From assembly GCF_030816935.1 (NCBI RefSeq), contig NZ_JAUSYO010000001.1:124001-188000 (forward strand): DNA of 64,000 nucleotides, read 5' to 3'. Positions 28,087 through 37,947 of this stretch are shown here, piece after piece. Below the pieces are notes generated by a model. The model was not told where the DNA came from, did not search any database, and was given only the letters and a program-made list of their open reading frames with translations. The stretch comes from Arthrobacter sp. B3I9 (GTDB lineage Bacteria > Actinomycetota > Actinomycetes > Actinomycetales > Micrococcaceae). Made by a program: the position numbers and the translations under genes. The first letter of the stretch is position 1. Every line of letters begins with the position of its first letter.

Positions 28087-29586
28087 ATGTCTGCAATCAC
28101 CCTTACCGGCCGCCTCTCGCTAGCCACTTTGGCTGCGACGGCGGAACGCCCCGGAGTGTCCGGCCCCGCTGTGGATCCCCGCGCCCTCAGCACCGGCATT
28201 GTCCACTTCGGGGTGGGCGCCTTCCACCGGGCGCACCAGGCCGTCTACACCGAGGACGCCGCCGCGGCCACTGGGGACACCCGGTGGGGAATCCTTGGCG
28301 TCACGGGCCGTTCGGCACGGGTGGCGGAACAGCTCGGCCCGCAGGACGGCCTCTATTCGGTGCTGACCAAGGCCCGGGACTCCGCCTCCCTGCGTGTCAT
28401 GGGGTCGATGCGCAGGGTGGCGTTCCCGGGAACGGATACCGAGGATGTGTTGCGGACCCTGGCAGCGGAGAGCGTCCATCTCGCGTCCCTCACCATCACG
28501 GAAAAGGGTTACCCGCGGACGCTCCGGGGCGGGTTAGATCTCGGCAACGCGGGTGTGGCGGCCGACGTCGAGGCCCTTAAGGCCGAACTCTCGGGCCAGG
28601 GTACTGCCGGCGCTGCCCGCACGCCCCTCGGCCTGCTGGCGCGGGGGCTGGCGCGGCGCTACGCCGCCTCGGGCGCTCCGTTCGCGGTGGTGTGCTGCGA
28701 CAACCTGGTGTCGAACGGCGGCGTTACCCGCGGCCTGGTCATGGCCCTGGCGGAGGCGGCGGGAGCGGAGGGGATGCTGGAATGGCTGGGCACGGCTGTC
28801 ACGTTCCCCTCCACCATGGTGGACCGGATCGTCCCGGCGACAACCGAGGCGAACCGCCGGGAAGCAGAACAGGTCCTGGGGGTCCGGGACGAGGGCCTGG
28901 TGGTTGCCGAGCCTTTCGGGCAGTGGGTGATCGAGGACAATTTCGCGGGGCCGCGCCCGGCGTGGGAACGGGCCGGGGCGACGCTGACGGACGACGTCGG
29001 CGTGTTCGAGGTCGCCAAGCTGCGGATGCTCAATGCCACCCACTCCCTGCTGGCCTACCTCGGGGCCCTGCGGGGGTACCCGACGATCGCTGAGGCGGTT
29101 GCGGCCGGCGGACTGGTGGAGGAGGCACGCCGCCTGCAGCGCGACGACATCATCCCCACGCTCGATGCCCCGCCGGGAATGGACCTGGCCGAATACGGCG
29201 AATCGATCCTGGACCGGTTCGCCAATCCGAATCTTGGGCACACCACCATCCAGGTCGCCATGGACGGTTCCCAGAAGCTGCCGGTCAGGATCCTCGGGAC
29301 GGTGGCGGACCGCCTCTCCGCCGGCGAAGTCCCGCGTTCCGGTGCCCTGCTTGTCGCCGCCTGGATGGTTTTCGTCTACCGGGGTCGGGACGCGAACGGC
29401 CGGCCCCTGGTTCTGGACGACCCCATGGCGGAGGCGCTGCGGGAAGCGGCGGCCGGCTCAGAAGCCGGGCTCGCCGACCGGCTGCTGGCGGTCAGGGAAA
29501 TTTTCCCGGCGGAGGTCGCGGACCACACTGAGTTCCGGGCTGCCGTAACCGAGGCGGTCCGGCGGTTGCTGTCAGAGGTTCCGTAG
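28087..29586 (+). CDS. mannitol dehydrogenase family oxidoreductase (fructuronate/tagaturonate reductase)
   Basis: The 499-residue long-chain dehydrogenase reduces a ketouronate with NADH. It has the N-terminal cofactor motif GIVHFGVGAFHRAHQAVYTED (about residues 37-57). The catalytic segment is KLRMLNATHSLLAYLG (about residues 311-326), with the conserved Lys, Asn and His. CCDNLVSNGG and EPFGQWVIED are also typical. By fold it is closest to UxuB/mannitol dehydrogenase. The dehydratase here is UxaA and no mannonate dehydratase is present, so the tagaturonate-to-altronate reaction is the step the pathway needs. GAAAGG precedes the ATG. Exact substrate is inferred from context. Confidence 0.88.
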   Translation: MSAITLTGRLSLATLAATAERPGVSGPAVDPRALSTGIVHFGVGAFHRAHQAVYTEDAAAATGDTRWGILGVTGRSARVAEQLGPQDGLYSVLTKARDSASLRVMGSMRRVAFPGTDTEDVLRTLAAESVHLASLTITEKGYPRTLRGGLDLGNAGVAADVEALKAELSGQGTAGAARTPLGLLARGLARRYAASGAPFAVVCCDNLVSNGGVTRGLVMALAEAAGAEGMLEWLGTAVTFPSTMVDRIVPATTEANRREAEQVLGVRDEGLVVAEPFGQWVIEDNFAGPRPAWERAGATLTDDVGVFEVAKLRMLNATHSLLAYLGALRGYPTIAEAVAAGGLVEEARRLQRDDIIPTLDAPPGMDLAEYGESILDRFANPNLGHTTIQVAMDGSQKLPVRILGTVADRLSAGEVPRSGALLVAAWMVFVYRGRDANGRPLVLDDPMAEALREAAAGSEAGLADRLLAVREIFPAEVADHTEFRAAVTEAVRRLLSEVP

Positions 29587-29652
29587 GCCCGGAGGCACTG
29601 CCGGGTCACTGCTGGCTCACGCGCGCTCACTGCTGGCCGGCTGGGGCGCCAG

Positions 29653-30162
29653 CTACACGCCGTAGCCGCTGTAGCGTGCACTGCTGAACACGATCCCGAG
29701 TATCACGATGACCAGGATGGTGAGAGCGATCCCCACGTAGCCGAGCACCAGCCCGGCTATGGCCAGCCCGCGGCCTCCGGGCTCCCGCGCCAACGCCATG
29801 TGTCCCAGGATGACGGCGGCGATCTGCGGCAGCAGGAAGAACCCGAAGCCCACAAGCGCCGCGATCCCGCAGCAAAGGCTGGCGATGCTCAGGACTTTGG
29901 GCTCTGCCGGAACTCCGTAGTAGCCCGGCTGGCCGTAGGCGTTGTAGCCCGCGCGTCCCGGGCCGGGAGCGGTGTACTGCTGGCCGGCCTGCCCGTAGGG
30001 GCTGTAGCCCGGGCCGGCCTGGCCGGGCACCGGATATTGGCCCGGGTGGCCGTAGGCCGGGCCGTAGGGGCTGGGAGGCTGCTGGCCGTGCCCTTGAGAA
30101 TACGACGGCGGCTGCTCACCGTGCTGCCGGTCGTCCTGGCCCGAAGTCGGCTGATCAGTCAT
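29653..30162 (-). CDS. DUF4190 membrane protein with Gly/Tyr/Pro-rich N-terminus
   Basis: The 169-residue protein has about 85 N-terminal residues of low complexity (PGYSPYGQAGQQYTAPGPG-type repeats of Gly, Tyr, Pro, Gln). The DUF4190 region follows with two membrane helices: VLSIASLCCGIAALVGFGFFL, and the LAIAGLVLGYVGIALTILVIVILGIVF stretch split by a short basic loop. The function of the family is unknown, and the disordered head is presumably cytoplasmic. It lies alone between the uronate operon and pgm and is divergent from pgm. Confidence 0.8.
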   Translation of the reverse strand: MTDQPTSGQDDRQHGEQPPSYSQGHGQQPPSPYGPAYGHPGQYPVPGQAGPGYSPYGQAGQQYTAPGPGRAGYNAYGQPGYYGVPAEPKVLSIASLCCGIAALVGFGFFLLPQIAAVILGHMALAREPGGRGLAIAGLVLGYVGIALTILVIVILGIVFSSARYSGYGV

Positions 30163-30295
30163 GGAAGTCCCCTTTTTAGTCCCTCAATCCAGCGTACCGC
30201 CGCCTGTTTGGGAATGATCGGGAATTTCGGCGTCACAGGGCCCCGAATGTGGACAAATTCTGTTGTGCTCCCCTCTCGTCTGGCATGCTAATGCC

Positions 30296-31969
<1,674 letters not shown>

Positions 31970-31972
31970 CCC

Positions 31973-33136
31973 TCAGGCGGTCTTTTCCTCGAGGTGGCTG
32001 GCGAGCACGGAGCGGTCCCTGCCAAGCGATTTCGCCTGGTAGAGGGCCGCGTCGGCCGCGGCCACCATCTTGGACAGTTCCGCGCGCCCGTGGTTGGTGG
32101 CCGCGATGCCGTAACTGACGGTGGGAAGGCGCGGGACGCTGGCCGACGTCCGCCTCTCCAGGCGGCGGCTGATCTCGGCCGCGATTTCGCTGGCCACCTC
32201 GGGGCGGACTCCGGGGAGCAGCAGGATGAATTCCTCGCCGCCGTAACGCCCCACGAGGTCAGTGGCGCGGACCGTGGCCCTGCAGGCGTCGGCGAAAGCC
32301 TGCAGCGCCGAGTCGCCGGCCGAGTGGCCGAACTCGTCGTTGATGGCTTTGAAGTGGTCAAGATCGGCCAGTACCAGGGAGCCCGTGGTCCGGACCCTGT
32401 TCAGGCGGCGGAGCTCGTGCTCGGCGAGCTCCAGGAACGCCGCACGGTTCAACAGGCCGGTAAGGCTGTCGAACGTTGCCCTCGCCCGCAGATCCTGGTT
32501 CAGCTGCTCGTTGCTGAGTTCGGCCATGGTGAAGGACGCAACAACCAGGATTATGGCCGAGAACAGGGTCGTCGGGACCGAGCCGAACACCGAGAGGAAC
32601 ACCGGCCCGTCGGCCCCGTCCGCCACGAAGGCCACCAGGCGGGCCCCGTAGAACACCGCCAGGATGCCGGACCCGACGGCGAGGGTCCGGTGGGCGCGGG
32701 AAAAGTTGCTGTCGAGCAGGAAGAGTTCCCGGCAGGCGAGTCCGATCAGGACGCCCATGGATGCCAGATAGAAAGGACCTCCGGCCCAGACGTTGGTGGC
32801 CGGATGGTCCACCGCGGAGGTCAGGGCCGTGACGGCGGGCGCGGCCGCGAGAAGCCATGGCCTGGGCACCGTGGTGCGCAATGAACGGGCTCCGGCCCAG
32901 ATACTGGCCGCCCCGGCTACCAGGAGGACGTTTCCGGACGGATTGGCCCATACCTGATGGACGGTGCCGTCGAAGAGGTACGCTGCGTTGCCGGCCAGGA
33001 ACAGGAGCAGGGCCATGCACCACCAGCCGCTGTAGGCGGAGCGGGTCCGGCGGAACGTGATGAAGTAGAAAAGCAGAAGCAGGGTCAAGTCAACCACCGC
33101 CAAAGCGACCCGCAGGGTTGCGGTGTCAAGCATCAT
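31973..33136 (-). CDS. membrane-anchored diguanylate cyclase
   Basis: The protein makes cyclic di-GMP from two GTP. About 215 N-terminal residues form six or seven membrane helices (LRVALAVVDLTLLLLFYFI is the first), a probable sensory module of the MASE type. A C-terminal GGDEF domain (about residues 220-380) follows: FDSLTGLLNRAAFLE, DLDHFKAINDEFGHSAGD and the active site RYGGEEFILLLPG. The GGEEF form is active in known enzymes. RATD lies five residues before GGEEF, matching the RxxD inhibitory I-site, so product feedback is expected. No EAL domain is seen. ATG 33136 follows GGGGG; ATG 33133 is also possible. It is convergent with pgm, three bases apart. Confidence 0.93.
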   Translation of the reverse strand: MMLDTATLRVALAVVDLTLLLLFYFITFRRTRSAYSGWWCMALLLFLAGNAAYLFDGTVHQVWANPSGNVLLVAGAASIWAGARSLRTTVPRPWLLAAAPAVTALTSAVDHPATNVWAGGPFYLASMGVLIGLACRELFLLDSNFSRAHRTLAVGSGILAVFYGARLVAFVADGADGPVFLSVFGSVPTTLFSAIILVVASFTMAELSNEQLNQDLRARATFDSLTGLLNRAAFLELAEHELRRLNRVRTTGSLVLADLDHFKAINDEFGHSAGDSALQAFADACRATVRATDLVGRYGGEEFILLLPGVRPEVASEIAAEISRRLERRTSASVPRLPTVSYGIAATNHGRAELSKMVAAADAALYQAKSLGRDRSVLASHLEEKTA

Positions 33137-33397
33137 GTTGTGGCCCCCAGTCCGCACCCCATACCCGAAAATCGTGCACGCATCATCGCGTCAGCCAAGT
33201 ATCGCACCCGCCGACGGATTCGCCGCCGCGTGCCCGCGATATGACTCCTTAATCGCCTCCGGAACGGCCGCTGCACGCACCCGTACCACCTTGCGCCAGG
33301 GGCGCTGCCGGCGGCCCTGTTTGGCGGGCCGTGTGCGGTCTAGACTGGAAGTGGTCCCGGATGCGGCCTTGCGCTCACCCGCAGAATTGCGTCCCGA

Positions 33398-33514
33398 GTG
33401 CCTCCGGCCTGTCCCCCATGGTGCCGGAGGCACCTCCGCGAGTCCTGCCGGTGCCGGAGGCACCTCCGCGTCAGACCGTGCGGGAGGCAGCGCCAGAAGC
33501 GTCAGACCGTGCGG
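33398..33514. repeat. nested direct and inverted repeats at the end of the nitroreductase gene
   Basis: GTGCCGGAGGCACCTCCGCG occurs at 33421-33440 and 33451-33470. GTGCCTCCGGC at 33398-33408 is inverse to GCCGGAGGCAC at 33423-33433, and each 20-mer holds its own GTGCC/GGCAC hairpin. GCGTCAGACCGTGCGG occurs at 33468-33483 and again at 33499-33514, where it includes the nitroreductase stop codon. The cluster sits in the 365-base gap 33137-33501, which otherwise shows nothing gene-like. It may end the leftward transcript. Confidence 0.6.
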
Positions 33515-34107
33515 ACGACCTCTTCGTACGCGAATTTCGGCTTGGCCGGTCCCCACGCTTCGGCGGCGGGCTGGCCGATGTTCACCACCAGGAAGCTCTT
33601 CTGGCTGCCGTCGGGGAAAAAGGCTGCGTCAATGGCCGCGAAGTCCGCACCCGTCATGGGTCCGGCGGACAAGCCAAGCGAGCGGACGGCAAGGATGAAG
33701 TAACCGGCCTGCAGGTGGGCATTGTTGTTGCCGGTGGCTGCGGCCAGGTCCGGGGCGGCGTCGTACATTGCCTTGGGGGCGTTGTATCCGGGCAGGAAAG
33801 CGTCCCACTGCTCCTGCCACGACGTGTCGTAGCTGAGGATCGCGACGAGCGGCGCGGATTCGGTTTTGGCCCGGTTGCCGTGGGACAGGGCATTGACGAG
33901 CGTGCCGCGGGCCTGCACGGACCGGACGTACGTCACGCGCAGCGGCTGCGAATTGAACGCCGTCGGCCCGTACTTGGTGAGCTCGTAGATGGCGCGGGCC
34001 TGTTCCTCGGTGACGTCGCCGGTGAAGGCGTTGGCCGTACGGGCCTCGGCAAAAATAGCGTCCACCGCGGCGGCGTCAATTACTGCTTCCTCATGGGCGA
34101 TCGTCAT
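33502..34107 (-). CDS. nitroreductase-family protein, RutE-like (malonic semialdehyde reductase)
   Basis: The 201-residue FMN enzyme is of the RutE/HadB subset of nitroreductases. RutE reduces toxic malonic semialdehyde to 3-hydroxypropionate in uracil breakdown. Conserved segments are the early FTGDVTEEQARAIYELTKYG, GPTAFNSQPLRVTYV, NNNAHLQAGYFILAVRSLGL and GPMTGADFAAIDAAFFPDG. These match RutE better than the larger nitroreductases. AAAGGGATCCCA precedes the ATG at 34107. It is divergent from a uracil permease, which supports a pyrimidine link, although no rutA-D or rutF gene is here. A four-residue C-terminal end (VRTV) falls in a repeat. Confidence 0.85.
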   Translation of the reverse strand: MTIAHEEAVIDAAAVDAIFAEARTANAFTGDVTEEQARAIYELTKYGPTAFNSQPLRVTYVRSVQARGTLVNALSHGNRAKTESAPLVAILSYDTSWQEQWDAFLPGYNAPKAMYDAAPDLAAATGNNNAHLQAGYFILAVRSLGLSAGPMTGADFAAIDAAFFPDGSQKSFLVVNIGQPAAEAWGPAKPKFAYEEVVRTV

Positions 34108-34314
34108 TGGGATCCCTTTCGCTGGCCTGCCCGGGGTGCCGGGCGATTGCACTGTCCATGGTTGCAACTTCAACGGACGCTGTCTGCTTCCCGAGACGTC
34201 CCGTGACCTCCCGCACAGCCCCGCCGTAGCCGAAGCCTGCCGGAAACAACCGCGCGGTAAGGTTGCTCCGGAAGATTCCTTCCCGCCCCACACATCCCCT
34301 GAAAGGCTCAGGCA

Positions 34315-35670
34315 ATGAGCATGCTCGGTACCAAATGGACGCTCCACGGCAACGGCAGATCCATCCGGCCCGGCGAGGTCGTCAAGCCCGGCGAGCGGCT
34401 CGCGTGGCCCCTGACCATCGGCGTCGGCATGCAGCACGTCGTGGCCATGTTTGGCGCCACTTTCCTGGTTCCGATCATCACGGGCATGCCGCCGGCCACC
34501 ACGCTGTTCTTCTCCGGCATCGGCACGCTGCTCTTCCTCGTGTTCACCAAAGGCCAGGTTCCCAGCTACCTCGGCTCCAGTTTCGCCTTCATCGCCCCGA
34601 TCATGGCCACGCAGCAGCAGTTCGGCGTTGCCGGAGCCCTCGGCGGCGTGGTGCTGGCCGGCGTCGGGCTTGCCATCATCGGCGCCGTGGTGCAGAAGTT
34701 CGGCGCGGGCTGGATCAACCGCCTGATGCCGCCCATCGTCACGGGTGCCATCGTCGCGCTGATCGGGCTCAACCTCGCACCCGCGGCCAAGAACAACTTC
34801 GACGCCGCCCCGGTCACCGCCCTCATCACGCTGGCCACGATCATCCTGGTCAGCGTCGGCTTCCGCGGTATCCTCGGCCGGCTGAGCATCCTCGTCGGCG
34901 TCGTCGTCGGATACCTTGTCGCGATGATGCGCGGCGAGGTGGACTACTCCAAGATGGACGGTGCCGCGTGGATCGGGCTGCCGCACTTCCAGACGCCGGA
35001 GTTCCACCTGGGCGTCGTCGGCCTCTTCGTGCCGGTGGTACTGGTGCTTGTTGCCGAGAACATCGGCCACGTAAAGTCCGTTTCGGCCATGACCGGCCAG
35101 AACCTCGACGGCGTCTCCGGCCGTGCGCTGATGGCCGACGGTGCGGCGACGGTCCTTGCCGGCATGGGCGGCGGCTCCGGCACCACCACCTATGCGGAGA
35201 ACATCGGCGTCATGGCGGCGACAAAGGTCTACTCGACCGCCGCGTACTGGGTGGCCGGCCTCTTCGCCGTGCTGCTGAGCTTCTCGCCGAAGTTCGGTGA
35301 GCTCATCGCGACCGTCCCCGCCGGTGTGCTGGGCGGCGCCGCAACCATGCTCTACGGCATGATCGGCATCCTTGGCGTGAAGATCTGGGTCCAGAACAAG
35401 GTGAACTTCTCCAACCCGGTGAACCTGACCACCGCCGCCGTCGCGCTCATTGTCGGCATCGCCGACTACACCTGGACCATCGGGGAACTGAAGTTCACCG
35501 GGATTGCCCTGGGTTCGGCGGCGGCTCTGGTGATTTACCACGGGATGAAGGCGATCGCCAACGCCCGCGGCACTGTCGCGGAGCCCGAAACCGAAGAGCC
35601 TGCGGCTGTGGCGGCAGGGAGGGCTGCGGCCAACGCAGCCGCGCGGCGCGCACCGAAGAAGCGCCGCTAG
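34315..35670 (+). CDS. uracil/xanthine permease (NCS2 family)
   Basis: The 451-residue membrane protein of the nucleobase:cation symporter-2 family has about 14 helices. Family features are QHVVAMFGATFLVPIITG, PSYLGSSFAFIAPI, the substrate-site VAENIGHVKSVSAMTGQNLD (about residues 245-264), and GGGSGTTTYAENIGVMAATKV. These fit UraA-like uracil carriers more than xanthine or urate ones. The C-terminus is a basic Ala-rich tail (AAANAAARRAPKKRR). GAAAGGCTCAGGCA precedes the ATG. The divergent partner is the RutE-like gene. Confidence 0.92.
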   Translation: MSMLGTKWTLHGNGRSIRPGEVVKPGERLAWPLTIGVGMQHVVAMFGATFLVPIITGMPPATTLFFSGIGTLLFLVFTKGQVPSYLGSSFAFIAPIMATQQQFGVAGALGGVVLAGVGLAIIGAVVQKFGAGWINRLMPPIVTGAIVALIGLNLAPAAKNNFDAAPVTALITLATIILVSVGFRGILGRLSILVGVVVGYLVAMMRGEVDYSKMDGAAWIGLPHFQTPEFHLGVVGLFVPVVLVLVAENIGHVKSVSAMTGQNLDGVSGRALMADGAATVLAGMGGGSGTTTYAENIGVMAATKVYSTAAYWVAGLFAVLLSFSPKFGELIATVPAGVLGGAATMLYGMIGILGVKIWVQNKVNFSNPVNLTTAAVALIVGIADYTWTIGELKFTGIALGSAAALVIYHGMKAIANARGTVAEPETEEPAAVAAGRAAANAAARRAPKKRR

Positions 35671-35722
35671 CGGCGCCGGCCCTAACATGGCCGCTGGCTC
35701 AACGAAAGGCCAGTTCAACAAA

Positions 35723-35766
35723 AAGGCCGGCATCCAGCCACCGGGGGGTGGCAGGATGCCGGCCTT
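35723..35766. terminator. double-stem terminator between uracil permease and acidic-protein gene
   Basis: AAGGCCGGCATCC (35723-35735) pairs perfectly with 35754-35766, with an inner 6-bp stem GCCACC/GGTGGC (35737-35742, 35747-35752). Read leftward the hairpin is followed by TTTTTGTTG, a good T-run, so it should terminate the acidic-protein gene. Read rightward it may also serve the permease gene. Confidence 0.75.
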
Positions 35767-35793
35767 CCGCATTGTGCGGTTGGCGACGCCGGG

Positions 35794-36210
35794 TCAGCCG
35801 GCGTCGAACGATGCCTCGTCGTCACCGCTGTCGTTCGGCGACTTGCTCTCCGGCAGGTCCGTGCCGGAACCGTCCGGCAGCCCGCTTGCATCCTGGCCCG
35901 GCTCCGAGGAGAACGGCCGGCCGGAATCCGGATCCTCGGTGTTGTTTTCATCGATGTCGGCCTCCGAGGAGGGCACTGCGACCTCTGGCTCCTCCGACGA
36001 GGGCTTGTCGTACGCGGTGTCCGCACCGGCGTTTTCTGAACTCATCTGTTCCTCCGTTCCTCCGGAGCTTCCCGCTCCGGGTTGTCCTGCATTGTCCTGG
36101 TCTTGCGCGCCGGACTCCTCGGCGCCCCCGCCGGGCAGTTCCTGCTCCACGCTCGGGGTCCCGTAGCCGCCGGCTTCCTCGACCGGGTCCTGCTGGTTGT
36201 CCTGACTCAT
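35794..36210 (-). CDS. very acidic, low-complexity hydrophilic protein
   Basis: The 138-residue protein is almost devoid of hydrophobic residues and rich in Asp, Glu, Ser, Gly and Pro (SSEEPEVAVPSSEADIDENN is typical), so it should be disordered. No domain is recognised. CAGGAGGAATGTC gives a strong ribosome binding site. It lies 78 bases downstream of the SDR gene on the same strand and ends at a terminator. The context and composition suggest an osmotic or desiccation-stress protein, which is inference only. Confidence 0.7.
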   Translation of the reverse strand: MSQDNQQDPVEEAGGYGTPSVEQELPGGGAEESGAQDQDNAGQPGAGSSGGTEEQMSSENAGADTAYDKPSSEEPEVAVPSSEADIDENNTEDPDSGRPFSSEPGQDASGLPDGSGTDLPESKSPNDSGDDEASFDAG

Positions 36211-36288
36211 GACATTCCTCCTGCTGTTGGAATCGTGGTGAACCTGACGTGCTGGATGCCCCGGCGAAGGGGCGCGGATGCGGTTGCC

Positions 36289-37188
36289 TCAAAGGCCCTT
36301 TCCGCCGGTGACCGGAAGCACCGCGCCGGAAATGTAGGAGCCATGGTCCGAGGCGAGCAGCACGTATGCCGGTGCCAGTTCCGCCGGCTGGCCGGCACGC
36401 TGCAGCGGGGTGTCCTGCCCGAAGCTCGGCAGCTTGTCCGGCCACTCGGTCGCCGGGATCAAAGGCGTCCAGATGGGCCCGGGCGCCACGGCGTTCACCC
36501 GGATCCCCTTTGGCCCGAGCTCCTGGGCCAGGGCCTTGGTGAAGGCGACCTGCGCCGCCTTCGTCATGGCGTAGTCGATAAGTTCCGGCGACGGGTTGAA
36601 TGCCTGGATGGACGCCGTCGTGATGATCGAGGCGCCGGCTTTCAGATGCGGCACCGCCGCGCGTGCCGTCCAGATCAGCGAGTACAGGTTGGTCTGGAAG
36701 ACCCGGTCGAACTCCTCGGTGGGCAACGACTCGAAGCTGTCGCGGTTTTTCTGGTACGCCGCGTTCAGGACCAGCACGTCCAGGCGGCCGAACTCCGCCA
36801 CGGCGTCCGCCACGATCCTGCCGGCAAAGTCCTCGCTCCTGCCGTCGCCGGGGATCAGCAGGGCCTTACGGCCCGCCTTCCGGATCCACTCGGCGGTGTC
36901 CTGGGCGTCCTCTTCCTCTTCGGGGAGGTAGGAGATCGCGACGTCGGCGCCTTCCCGGGCGAAGGCAATGGCGACGGCCTTGCCGATTCCGGAGTCCCCG
37001 CCCGTGATCAACGCAGCCTTGCCCTGCAGCGCCTCACTGCCCCGGTAGCTTTCTTCACCATGGTCAGGGGCGGGTTCCATGGGCGCGGTAAGGCCCGGCT
37101 GTTCCTGGACCTGCTCCGGAAAGGAGCCGGAGTAATAGCCACCGCGGGGGTCCTGCGGCTGGTCCTGCTGCTTGCTCGAATCACTCAT
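36289..37188 (-). CDS. SDR family oxidoreductase (YhdF/YghA type)
   Basis: The 299-residue NAD(P)-dependent short-chain dehydrogenase has the YghA/YhdF architecture. A Gln/Pro-rich N-terminal tail of about 55 residues precedes the Rossmann core. The cofactor motif is TGGDSGIGKAVAIAFAREGA. The core also has NAAYQ (in place of NNAG) and the catalytic SIQAFNPSPELIDYAMTKAA with YxxxK. The C-terminus is SYISGAVLPVTGG. Family members are often induced by general stress; the substrate is unknown. AGGTGGACC precedes the ATG. It heads a unit with the acidic-protein gene and is divergent from the DUF6328-DUF6766 pair across an AT-rich control region. Confidence 0.9.
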   Translation of the reverse strand: MSDSSKQQDQPQDPRGGYYSGSFPEQVQEQPGLTAPMEPAPDHGEESYRGSEALQGKAALITGGDSGIGKAVAIAFAREGADVAISYLPEEEEDAQDTAEWIRKAGRKALLIPGDGRSEDFAGRIVADAVAEFGRLDVLVLNAAYQKNRDSFESLPTEEFDRVFQTNLYSLIWTARAAVPHLKAGASIITTASIQAFNPSPELIDYAMTKAAQVAFTKALAQELGPKGIRVNAVAPGPIWTPLIPATEWPDKLPSFGQDTPLQRAGQPAELAPAYVLLASDHGSYISGAVLPVTGGKGL

Positions 37189-37306
37189 GGTCCACCTACC
37201 CAACATGTCGGTTTCAGTGATATTTCCGCGGCCTCCGGCGCGTACCGGCTCCTCGAAACTATCCCAGCGAAGTAAACAGTTCCACCCTACCTGCAAAATA
37301 ATCAGC

Positions 37307-37338
37307 AGACTTAGTACTAACTTGTATTTAGTAAGTCT
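37307..37338. promoter_or_regulatory. AT-rich dyad, probable operator/promoter region
   Basis: Within the 214-base gap 37189-37402, AGACTTA (37307-37313) is inverted at 37332-37338. CTAA and TTAG are nested inside, and TTAGTACTAA (37311-37320) is a perfect 10-bp palindrome. The block 37295-37345 is strikingly AT-rich against its surroundings. Such dyads suit MarR- or TetR-type regulators, and the gap must serve two divergent units. No specific regulator is identified. Confidence 0.5.
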
Positions 37339-37402
37339 CAAGCCTAGGTTGACTCTTAAGTGCCGCCCGCAGTCCGATCCGCATTCACCGGAGGTTCACC
37401 CA

Positions 37403-37903
37403 GTGTCCGATCCAGCAGCTCCCGCGAGGAACGGGAGGAACGAGTCCGTCGAGGAACAGATGGACCGTAACTGGATCGAACTCCTGCAGGAACTCCGGGT
37501 TCTGCAAACAGGCGTGCAGCTCCTGGCGGGCTTCCTCCTGACCCTGCCGTTCCAGGCAAGGTTCCAAACGCTGGACGACTTCCAGGTCAATCTGTATCTC
37601 GCCAATGTGGCACTGGCTGCGCTCACGACCGCGCTGATCCTGCTGCCCGTGAGCGTGCACCGCCGCCTGTTCCGCCTGCGCCTCAAGGAGACGCTGGTGT
37701 CCAGCGCCGACCGGATCGCGAAGGTGGCCCTGGCCGGCGTCGGACTCCTCAGCGTCGGTACCTCAGCGCTGGTCTTCGATGTCACGGCCGGACGGACGGC
37801 GGGGCTTACCGCCGGAGCCGCGCTGCTGGCGGCCCTGCTGGTCCTCCTCGTCTACGTGCCCGTCAGGCTCCGTCAGCGGGCAACCCAAAGGAAAACGACA
37901 TGA
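37403..37903 (+). CDS. DUF6328 family membrane protein
   Basis: The 166-residue protein has the RNWIELLQELRVLQTGVQLL start typical of DUF6328. Four membrane helices follow (LLAGFLLTLPFQARF, NVALAALTTALILLPV, VALAGVGLLSVGTSALVF, AGAALLAALLVLLVYVPV). The function is unknown. GGAGGTTCACCCA lies before the GTG at 37403. The stop region overlaps an in-frame ATG of the next gene (ATGA at 37900), so the two are tightly linked. Confidence 0.8.
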   Translation: MSDPAAPARNGRNESVEEQMDRNWIELLQELRVLQTGVQLLAGFLLTLPFQARFQTLDDFQVNLYLANVALAALTTALILLPVSVHRRLFRLRLKETLVSSADRIAKVALAGVGLLSVGTSALVFDVTAGRTAGLTAGAALLAALLVLLVYVPVRLRQRATQRKTT

Positions 37904-37947
37904 CAAGCGCTACAAGTCACCACCGCAGCACATCTCCGGGAGGAACC

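Noticed and set aside
33502..35772. 756-codon minus-strand open frame spanning the nitroreductase and the antisense of the uracil permease
   Set aside because: Only the last 202 codons show family motifs. The rest is open because high third-position GC on the permease strand removes stops from the antisense frame.
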